A stretch of DNA of 64,000 bases, taken from NCBI GenBank assembly GCA_022841625.1, contig JALHRD010000007.1, positions 1 through 64,000 on the forward strand. Direction: 5' to 3'. Both the position numbers and the translations under genes were made by a program. A model generated the notes under the pieces. That model had not been told where the DNA came from. It saw only the letters and a program-made list of their open reading frames with translations, and did not search any database. Positions 28,918 through 34,843 of the stretch are shown here, piece by piece. The first letter of the stretch is position 1. Each line of letters starts with the position of its first letter. This stretch comes from Xanthobacteraceae bacterium (GTDB taxonomy: Bacteria > Pseudomonadota > Alphaproteobacteria > Rhizobiales > Xanthobacteraceae).

Positions 28918-29223
28918 ATGCGTGTTATGACCAGCCGCGCAATCGCCGTTGCTGCTGCGGCCGCGATTGCACTGACGACGGCCACCTTGCCGGCCAGCGC
29001 CGGCGGCGGATACTACGATCGCAACCATGACGCGGCGGCGGCCGCAGCCGCGATTGCGGCGTTCGGCGCCATCGCGACCATCATCGCCTCGAGCCAGCAC
29101 CGCCGGACGCACCAGTACTACCATCCGGACGTTCATTATCGCGGGCATTGGCACGGCGGGCATCGCAATTATCATGATCGGGATCGGCACCATCGCCATT
29201 ATCACTACCGCTATCACCGCTAG
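28918..29223 (+). CDS. small exported histidine-rich protein
   Basis: A 101-residue protein of unknown family. Residues 1-28 are a signal peptide (AIAVAAAAAIALTTATLPASA). Then come GGGYYDRNHD, an Ala/Ile-rich segment of about 20 residues that could insert in a membrane, and a C-terminal tail with 13 His among the last 44 residues plus many Arg and Tyr. The composition suggests metal binding in the periplasm. A Rho-independent terminator follows, and 155 bp without a gene precede it, so it is probably a single-gene transcript. No function is known to me. Confidence 0.75.
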   Translation: MRVMTSRAIAVAAAAAIALTTATLPASAGGGYYDRNHDAAAAAAAIAAFGAIATIIASSQHRRTHQYYHPDVHYRGHWHGGHRNYHDRDRHHRHYHYRYHR

Positions 29224-29242
29224 GTTGTCGTGCGTGCGTAAG

Positions 29243-29276
29243 CCGGCGCCGCCAATGTGGCGGCGCCGGTCTTTAA
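29243..29276 (+). terminator. Rho-independent terminator
   Basis: A perfect 11-bp GC-rich stem (29243-29253 with 29259-29269) and 5-nt loop AATGT are followed by TCTTTAATTT, 20 bp after the stop of the histidine-rich protein gene. Confidence 0.8.
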
Positions 29277-29330
29277 TTTCTAGCCGCGCCGTAATGGACA
29301 ATCCCGGCCCGCGCCGCTAAGCAAACGGCC

Positions 29331-29912
29331 ATGCTGCGAAGAACCTACAACTGGTGCATCGCGACCGCGGGCAAGCCCTATGCGACGTGGTCGATGGGCG
29401 CGGTCTCGTTCGTGGAAAGTTCGTTCTTTCCGATCCCGCCCGACGCCATGCTGATTCCAATGTCGCTGGCGCGGCCGGACCGGGCCTATTACTTCGCGAC
29501 CGTCTGCACCGTCACCTCAGTGGCGGGCGGCATCCTTGGCTATGTCATCGGCTATTTTCTCTACGAGTCGCTTGGCCTCTGGTTGATGCAGCTCTACGGT
29601 TATGGCGACAAGATCGAGGCCTTCCAGCACGCCTATAATGAGTGGGGCGCCTGGATCATCGTGATAAAGGGGCTGACGCCGATCCCGTACAAGCTTGTCA
29701 CCATTGCGTCGGGCTTTGCGCATTATCCGATTCTGCCATTCATCCTGCTGTCGTTTATTGCGCGCGGCATGCGGTTTTATGCGGTGGCATTTCTCATTCA
29801 CCGCTACGGCGAACGCGCCCGCGCCATCATTGAGGAGCGGTTGGGGCTGTGGACCGCGATTGCGGCCGTTGTCCTGGTCGCGGGCATCGTTGCCGCGGTG
29901 TACTTGTTTTAG
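29331..29912 (+). CDS. DedA/YqaA family membrane protein
   Basis: A 193-residue inner-membrane protein of the DedA/SNARE-associated (YqaA-like) group. The early amphipathic re-entrant part reads VSFVESSFFPIPPDAMLIP, with the acidic residue and Pro pairs of the family, then GILGYVIGYFLYESLG, and the conserved KGLTPIPYKLVTIASGFA. DedA relatives take part in lipid flipping and envelope homeostasis. It reads with the same strand as its neighbours but is separated by terminator and gap. Confidence 0.9.
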   Translation: MLRRTYNWCIATAGKPYATWSMGAVSFVESSFFPIPPDAMLIPMSLARPDRAYYFATVCTVTSVAGGILGYVIGYFLYESLGLWLMQLYGYGDKIEAFQHAYNEWGAWIIVIKGLTPIPYKLVTIASGFAHYPILPFILLSFIARGMRFYAVAFLIHRYGERARAIIEERLGLWTAIAAVVLVAGIVAAVYLF

Positions 29913-29991
29913 CTTCTCATTTTTGCCATTTGCGGGCATTACGCTGCACGCTTGAAACAGGAGTGCCCGGCCTGCGCTGGGTTAACGGCCT

Positions 29992-30564
29992 TTGCTTCAT
30001 AATCGGCTTCATATCCGGCAATGCAAATTCCGGCAGCGGTGCGGCGTTAACCGCCATTCGTTAACGCGGTATCCGGCGCGGCTGGCGGTCGCGGCGCTGG
30101 CGTGCGGCCTGTTGGCCGTGGCGCCTGCGCTGGCGCAGCGCGGCCCCGAACCGCCATCGGAACCGCCGGCGGTCGAAACGCCGAGCCAGCGGCCCGGCTT
30201 GCTCGATACGCTTGGCCGCTGGTTCGACGATTCGAAAGCGGCGCTCGATTCACAGTTCCGCGGCACCCAGCAGACCCTCGGCACATTGGGCGGCCAGGCC
30301 CGCGATGCCGCCGGCTCCGTGGCCGCGATGCCGGGGACGCGGATTATCACCGGGCGTCAATTATGTCCGGTGGCAACGAATGGCGCGCCGGATTGCCAGC
30401 AAGGCGCCGAGGCATTGTGTCGCGCCAAGGGCCTGCAGACCGGTCGCTCGATCGACGTGACCTCGTCGCAGCGGTGCCCAACCAAGGTTTGGATTTCCGG
30501 GCGCGGGCCGAACGAAGGCGAGTGCCGGCTCGAAACTTATGTGACGCGCGCGGTTTGCCAATAA
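29992..30564 (+). CDS. exported protein of unknown function
   Basis: A protein of up to 190 residues. A hydrophobic export segment (RLAVAALACGLLAVAPALAQ) is followed by a Pro/Glu-rich linker, an amphipathic middle (LLDTLGRWFDDSKAALD ... TLGTLGGQARDAAGS) and a C-terminal part with six cysteines (QLCPVA, PDCQQGAEALCRAKG, SQRCPTKVWIS, GECRLETYVTRAVCQ), likely disulfide-bonded in the periplasm. The only available in-frame start is TTG at 29992, about 30 residues before the hydrophobic core, with no good ribosome site; the true start is uncertain. Confidence 0.65.
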   Translation: MLHNRLHIRQCKFRQRCGVNRHSLTRYPARLAVAALACGLLAVAPALAQRGPEPPSEPPAVETPSQRPGLLDTLGRWFDDSKAALDSQFRGTQQTLGTLGGQARDAAGSVAAMPGTRIITGRQLCPVATNGAPDCQQGAEALCRAKGLQTGRSIDVTSSQRCPTKVWISGRGPNEGECRLETYVTRAVCQ

Positions 30565-30780
30565 CGCGGCACCGGCCTGGACCTTGCTCCTGATCTTGGC
30601 GCGCACGGCATCTTGGCGCGCACAGCGCGCGTGACGGTTTCATTGCCCCGCCACATTGCCGTGCAAAGCTCTATGCATGCCGCGCTAGAACGTCACCCAG
30701 CGGCAGCGTCACTTTGAGCTTATTTCGGTGCGCGCGCCCCGCCATGTCAGGGTGGGCCCGGTGCGAAAGCCGACGATGTG

Positions 30781-30815
30781 CAAAAAAACCTGCCAACGTG
30801 AAAGATCGGCAGGTT
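30781..30815 (-). terminator. minus-strand Rho-independent terminator without an annotated gene upstream
   Basis: Read on the minus strand, AACCTGCC (30815-30808) pairs with GGCAGGTT (30794-30787) over a 13-nt loop and runs into seven consecutive T. On the plus strand no T-run follows. The nearest clear minus-strand gene is beyond a plus-strand small gene, so the terminated transcript may be an unannotated small RNA. Confidence 0.6.
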
Positions 30816-30849
30816 AAGTATCTATGATTACAAGTGAATTGTGCCTTTT

Positions 30850-30964
30850 GCGATCTTACAGCGCGCTGTAAGAGGGTGAAAGACTTACGGCGCAAGCATC
30901 TGATAAAATTGATAAACTCGGCTTTTTCCGGTTTTGCCGTAAGAGCGTAAGACTGTAAGATCGC
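30850..30964. repeat. nested inverted repeats built from CTTACAG/CTTACGG motifs
   Basis: A 12-bp outer inverted repeat (GCGATCTTACAG at 30850-30861, complement at 30953-30964) encloses an 8-bp inner one (CTTACGGC 30884-30891, complement 30936-30943). In addition 30855-30872 is a perfect 18-bp palindrome (CTTACAGCGCGCTGTAAG). In all, six CTTAC-type half-sites occur within 115 bp. It could be a folded RNA or a cluster of protein-binding half-sites. Confidence 0.75.
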
Positions 30965-31047
30965 GACAATCGGCCGACACGGCCTGTGCGCGCGCCGTTA
31001 GCGGCGGTTGCGGTGGCCAAATGGCCAATAATTTCCCATAAGGGGCT

Positions 31048-31254
31048 ATGGCAACGCACAAGCCTTCACGCGCCGACGAGGCGCATATCGTTACGGCCGA
31101 GTATCAGCGCAAGCAAAAGGCGAGCGCTGAACGCATGGCGCAGCTCAAGATTTTGCGGCTTGCGCAGGCGACGAAGGCCGAGACGCCCAAGCCGAAGCGC
31201 AAGGGAAGCGCGGTCCGTCATACCAAAACCCGCGGGTTTGGCCGTTGGTCATAG
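31048..31254 (+). CDS. small basic protein of unknown function
   Basis: A 68-residue, Lys/Arg/Ala-rich soluble protein. AAGGGG precedes the ATG by 4 nt. The first half is predicted helical (YQRKQKASAERMAQLKILRLAQATKA) and the C-terminus is basic (KPKRKGSAVRHTKTRGFGRWS). No family recognised. The coding call rests on the ribosome site and amino-acid composition. Confidence 0.5.
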   Translation: MATHKPSRADEAHIVTAEYQRKQKASAERMAQLKILRLAQATKAETPKPKRKGSAVRHTKTRGFGRWS

Positions 31255-31293
31255 CGCGATGCGTGTTGGCGGAACAAATCCGACCGCGCGGGG

Positions 31294-31503
31294 CTAACCG
31301 CTTTTGGGCCGCTGCGGCTGGCGCTTGCGCTTGTATGAGCGCTGGCGCTCTCCGCACACCCACTCGTCGTCATGTGCCAGCGACTTGTAGGCCGCCGCCA
31401 CGCTGAAATGGGCGTCGCGATCGTCGCCGGGCGCGACCCCGCGGGCGCTGCGCAGCGCGTCGGCGGCCATCTTGCGAAACGTTTTCGACCTGCTGGCTGG
31501 CAA
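31294..31503 (-). CDS. small hypothetical protein, possibly a remnant
   Basis: Up to 69 residues. The central part (FRKMAADALRSARG ... DDRDAHFSVAAAYKSLAHDDEW) resembles short helical proteins repeatedly present in Bradyrhizobium-like genomes, recalled from memory. The first start is TTG at 31503; an ATG at 31470 would give 58 residues. No clear ribosome site is visible for either. It may be a degraded copy, as the reading upstream breaks off. Confidence 0.45.
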   Translation of the reverse strand: MPASRSKTFRKMAADALRSARGVAPGDDRDAHFSVAAAYKSLAHDDEWVCGERQRSYKRKRQPQRPKSG

Positions 31504-31868
31504 GGGTCAGGCCTTTCAGTGTTCGTGAATGGAAGAACTTAATCGGATCTCGTGTTGCTCCGGCAGCACCGCCGCGCTGGTTCCCCAGCTGCGCAGCGGC
31601 GACGGCGCCGCCGACCTTGTATCGGGCGTCGACAATCCGGCTTTCAGCCTTGCGCTGGGGCGATCGTTTGCGCCGGCTCAAAGCCGCCGCCCGGACCCTG
31701 GAAATGAATGATAATGCGGTCAAGATCGACGCGATATAACAATGATATCAAATATTCGACCAAGCTCATAGATGTTTCAAAGTTCTGCTACTTGTAATGT
31801 TTGTTATTGAACACATTTGATAAGTCTATTCGGAAATATTTCTGAGTAGAAATACGAAAGATCATTTC
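31504..31868. other. intergenic region containing an AT-rich block
   Basis: No gene is supported between the minus-strand small gene and the 50-residue gene at 31869. About 31725-31870 is visibly AT-rich against a GC-rich background and contains GAAATATTTC, a 10-bp palindrome. It is probably a promoter and silencer region for the small genes that follow. Confidence 0.55.
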
Positions 31869-32021
31869 ATGATCAGCATCGATATTACTGCATCTGAGCC
31901 GAACAAGCCCGCGAACCCGTCCCAGCCCAGCCAAACGCCTCAGCAGACGCAGCAGCCCGGCCCGCAGACCCAGCAGCAGGGCGACCAGGCCGACAAAGAC
32001 AAGCCGGCGCAGCAGAAATAA
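31869..32021 (+). CDS. 50-residue low-complexity Gln/Pro-rich peptide
   Basis: An ATG at 31869 opens a 50-codon frame ending in TAA at 32019-32021. The product starts MISIDITASEPNKPANPSQ and continues with Gln, Pro and Thr-rich repeats, ending DKDKPAQQK. It is hydrophilic and probably disordered. The ribosome site is weak (GAAAG). It directly follows the AT-rich block and lies 30 bp before a small membrane protein gene, with which it may form a transcript. Function unknown. Confidence 0.45.
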   Translation: MISIDITASEPNKPANPSQPSQTPQQTQQPGPQTQQQGDQADKDKPAQQK

Positions 32022-32051
32022 AAAGATCATTCGATCCCAAGGAGATTTCTT

Positions 32052-32219
32052 ATGACCGATCCAGCCGTCCAAAGCCCCGCGGTCGCCAAGCCCGAGGTTT
32101 CAATCAATGACAATTTGCCCACCAGCAGCCCAAGCCCCCGGAGCACGCTGATCGGCTTTGCTTGCGTCGTCGGGGTCATCACACTCTTTACGTTGTACAC
32201 GCAGCTTATCGGGTTCTGA
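32052..32219 (+). CDS. 55-residue single-span membrane protein
   Basis: An ATG at 32052 with a strong AAGGAGA 6 nt upstream opens a 55-codon frame ending in TGA at 32217-32219. The first 30 residues are polar and Ser/Pro-rich; residues 32-55 form a hydrophobic helix (LIGFACVVGVITLFTLYTQ). It is thus a small tail-anchored membrane protein. The ribosome site is among the best in the region, which is the main support. No family recognised. Confidence 0.65.
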   Translation: MTDPAVQSPAVAKPEVSINDNLPTSSPSPRSTLIGFACVVGVITLFTLYTQLIGF

Positions 32220-32400
32220 CAGTCCGGCATTACCGCTGCCGGCAGAACGCGGTCGACGCGCCGAATGCCCCAGGGGTGCATCCTCCTGAGCGCGTGCTCT
32301 TGGGGCGGATGCTTTTGGGGCGGCGGCTCTTGAGGCACATTTGGGCGCGTTCGGAAAATCCGTACCAAAATCGGCGACAGGGTGACCCGCTTGGCGATCG

Positions 32401-32718
32401 ATGACTCCGTTTAACTATGACATTATCGCCGAACTGTTTCCGACCAGGGATGACGTGGCGCTATTTCCCGTCAAGAGTCGAAGGGTCAAGCGCCCGCCGT
32501 TAGGCTATGGGCGGTTTGCGCGCGCGGCCTATGCAATCCGTTTCGCAATCGAAGATCTTCCGGCCGACCTGCTCTCGGCCACGTGCCTGCAAGTCGACGA
32601 CCAGATATTCAACTGCGACGGAATTCGCCGGCTGTACGACAGCAAAGATTACCCGCTGGTCCGGCGCGCAGGCCCCGATGAGGGCGGCGAATACCAAACA
32701 TTATTCCCGGAGCATTAG
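32401..32718 (+). CDS. hypothetical protein
   Basis: A 105-residue soluble protein with no recognised domain. It contains YGRFARAAYAIRFAIEDLPADLL, LQVDDQIFNCDGIRRLYDSKDYPL and ends in an acidic tail (GPDEGGEYQTLFPEH). Amino-acid use is balanced and looks coding. No clear ribosome site is visible before the ATG at 32401. It belongs to the cluster of small unknown genes at 31-33 kb. Confidence 0.6.
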   Translation: MTPFNYDIIAELFPTRDDVALFPVKSRRVKRPPLGYGRFARAAYAIRFAIEDLPADLLSATCLQVDDQIFNCDGIRRLYDSKDYPLVRRAGPDEGGEYQTLFPEH

Positions 32719-32815
32719 GAGAACAGGGCGCGCGTACCAGCGAACCGCGCAAATTGCGGCGAAGGAATCGACCGAACCTCAAGGCCGCTCGGTCGCTCGG
32801 TGGTCAGCGCCGAAC

Positions 32816-33187
32816 CTACAGCTTCACGTTAGCAAGCAATTCCGCGCAGGCACCCGCCACGCCGTAGTCAGGTGCGGTCGCGCCCGGCATTGTAGCCCAT
32901 CCGCCTTTTTCAACGAATGTGCCACGGTCCCAAGCGTAACTGATCTTGTTCAACGCCGTGAGATTCGCGGCGACATCCTTCGCCTGGCGAAACTTGTCGA
33001 CGCAGATTGGTGCAAGCGCAACGACGACGGCCGCAGCAGCGCGTTCCTTCGTCGTCTTTTCGACGGTGCTGCCAAGCGTCCAGCCGCCCCAGTTAAAGCC
33101 AACGACGATGGTCACGACAACGCCGGCCATCGCACCTTGCACGAGACGCGTAAGCGATTCGCCTTGCAGAATTGCAGGAAGTTCCAT
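32816..33187 (-). CDS. small membrane-associated protein of unknown function
   Basis: A 123-residue protein. Residues 15-40 include a hydrophobic helix (LVQGAMAGVVVTIVVGFNWGGW), followed by EKTTKERAAAAVVVALAPICVDKFRQ and a C-terminal ALNKISYAWDRGTFVEKGGWATMPG segment. Similar proteins are, as far as I recall, present in Bradyrhizobium-type genomes without known function. The ATG at 33187 has AAGGCG upstream; a longer in-frame start at 33322 would run through a palindrome and looks non-coding. Confidence 0.7.
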   Translation of the reverse strand: MELPAILQGESLTRLVQGAMAGVVVTIVVGFNWGGWTLGSTVEKTTKERAAAAVVVALAPICVDKFRQAKDVAANLTALNKISYAWDRGTFVEKGGWATMPGATAPDYGVAGACAELLANVKL

Positions 33188-33211
33188 GATTTTCGCCTTT
33201 TGATAAGGGAG

Positions 33212-33231
33212 GCGCGCTGCATGCAGCGCGC
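33212..33231. promoter_or_regulatory. 20-bp perfect palindrome upstream of a small membrane gene
   Basis: GCGCGCTGCATGCAGCGCGC is its own complement over 20 bp and lies 25 bp upstream of the start codon at 33187 (minus strand). It may be an operator or a leader hairpin. Confidence 0.5.
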
Positions 33232-33328
33232 GGACACGTCCGGAACGGCTTCCAAGAGCCTGTTCCGAACGCAGCTCAATTGTGAGTTCGATTGTGCCTG
33301 CCGATGGCAACCGGGCTGCCAATTGCGG

Positions 33329-33359
33329 AAACGGCGTCTTCGGTACGACGCCGTTTTTA
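33329..33359 (+). terminator. Rho-independent terminator with a UUCG-containing loop
   Basis: AAACGGCGTC (33329-33338) pairs with GACGCCGTTT (33347-33356), loop TTCGGTAC, and is followed by further T residues. It points along the plus strand, where the last supported gene ended at 32718, so the transcript it stops is not obvious. Confidence 0.7.
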
Positions 33360-33877
33360 TGCAGCTCGCAGAGAGACTACAGCTTACCTGTATTCAAGTA
33401 CATGGGATGTGGGGCGAAAAGCACAAGTGGGACCGAAAAATGACGGCGAAGCAATTGTGCCGGCGGTTAGTACTCTCCTCGCGTGAGGGTCCTGAAATGG
33501 CCGATCGCCTTAAAGGCCATCGGCTGCGTTTGCAATGACTTAGCGTGTTATCGCGCCCGCGAGCGGGATCCAATTCAACCTGACAATGTTTCAGCCCGGC
33601 AGAAGCGGCGGCGATCAACGCCTGCCCTTGAATTCGACGCCGTTGTCCCCACATATAAGAACTTGTCCAAACAAACTGGTCTTAGGAACAGCGCGCAGTC
33701 GCGGCTGCTTCGATCGATTCTTCGTTTGTTTTCGCGCGCGATTTCTAATCTCCAGCGCCCCGGATTTACATCTCGTCGATTCACGCAGCCGGCGCTGGTG
33801 TTTCGAAGATTTCGTCGCATCTCTGCGACCAAATCCGCGACCCAAATACGGCATCGGTCGAACATCAGGTTGAGGTT

Positions 33878-34843
33878 ATGACGATTGAACATGCGCGCGC
33901 GCATGCACTACCAAAGCCTTGGGGCGTTGCGGATCTCCGTCCTTGGAGCAACGTGAAACATGACAGCGGTACCGTCGGCGAAATCTGGTATGAGAGACCC
34001 GGCAGGTCGGCCGCAGATTCATTGCTCTTGCTGAAGTTGCTGTTTACGAGCCAGCAGCTTTCCATTCAGGTTCATCCGGGCGATGCGTTCGCCCATACGA
34101 TGGGCCTGCCAAGCGGCAAGACCGAAGCCTGGTACGTCCTGAGCGCCGCTCCTGACGCCAAGGTTGCCCTCGGCCTCGATCGAGTTCTGACACCGCAGCA
34201 ACTACGCGAGGCTATCGACGACGGCTCGATCGCTGAGCGCGTCGTGTGGCGGCCTGTGTCAGCAGACGATGTGATTGTCGTCCCCGCTGGTACGATTCAC
34301 GCGATTGGCGCGGGCCTCGTCATAGCAGAAATCCAACAACGGAGCGACACGACATTCCGCCTATTCGATCATGGTCGAGCGCGAGAACTTCATATCGAAA
34401 ACGCCATCTCGGTGGCGAATGCCGGACCAACCGGTCTTCAGGTGCAACCGCGCCAGCTGACGGAAGAACGGACGCTCCTCGTTTCCGGTCCATACTTCGT
34501 GTTCGAACGGATCAACCTCGCTCCGGATTCCTCGTGGTGTCTGGAAGCGGATCGAGAGACTTGGCTTCTCGTTCTCAGCGGCAGCGCAATCACCGGATCG
34601 TTCGACGTCGTCGTGGGCGATGCGGTTTTTGCGCAATCGGACCGGATCGAAATACACCCCGGCAGCGTCGGCATGGTGGGCCTCGTGGCGTATACGGGCG
34701 GCGAACCGATTCCGCACCTGCTGCAACGCTTCGCACCGCCAAGCGTGACGGGCGCAGCACCGCCAGCAGAGGCGCAGGCATTGACTTCTCGCACTCAAAC
34801 AAGGGCGGTCACGACAAGCGGCCGCTTGGAAACAACCAAATGA
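33878..34843 (+). CDS. manA: class I mannose-6-phosphate isomerase
   Basis: A 321-residue zinc-dependent isomerase of mannose-6-phosphate and fructose-6-phosphate. Cupin-type metal motifs are seen in LSIQVHPGD, PSGKTEAWYVL and VPAGTIHAIGAGLVIAEIQQ, with the end of the core in RLFDHGRARELHIENA. It is shorter than E. coli ManA, like other bacterial short forms. The start ATG follows GAGGTT. Its stop overlaps the ATG of the glycosyltransferase gene (ATGA at 34840-34843), so translation is coupled. It links the mannoside cluster to central sugar phosphates. Confidence 0.92.
   Translation: MTIEHARAHALPKPWGVADLRPWSNVKHDSGTVGEIWYERPGRSAADSLLLLKLLFTSQQLSIQVHPGDAFAHTMGLPSGKTEAWYVLSAAPDAKVALGLDRVLTPQQLREAIDDGSIAERVVWRPVSADDVIVVPAGTIHAIGAGLVIAEIQQRSDTTFRLFDHGRARELHIENAISVANAGPTGLQVQPRQLTEERTLLVSGPYFVFERINLAPDSSWCLEADRETWLLVLSGSAITGSFDVVVGDAVFAQSDRIEIHPGSVGMVGLVAYTGGEPIPHLLQRFAPPSVTGAAPPAEAQALTSRTQTRAVTTSGRLETTK

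Larger units (their letters stand above)
30565..31047. other. 483-bp intergenic region with structured repeats
   Basis: No convincing gene is seen on either strand. The notable content is at 30787-30964: a minus-strand terminator-like hairpin and a set of inverted CTTAC/GTAAG motifs, listed separately. The plus-strand end carries the ribosome site for the following small gene. Confidence 0.6.
33188..33877. other. 690-bp region without a convincing gene
   Basis: No open frame here has a recognisable product. It contains a 20-bp perfect palindrome (33212-33231) and a plus-strand terminator (33329-33359). The right part, up to the manA start, shows no clear structure, but it should hold the promoter of the mannoside cluster. 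Confidence 0.6.

Noticed and set aside
31370-31723. 117-residue minus-strand frame overlapping the small gene at 31294-31503
   Set aside because: Its second half is an out-of-frame reading of the other gene and no start or ribosome site is convincing; it may only mark a degraded region.
33394-33881. Several overlapping frames of 60-130 codons upstream of manA
   Set aside because: They compete on both strands, none has a ribosome site or recognisable product.
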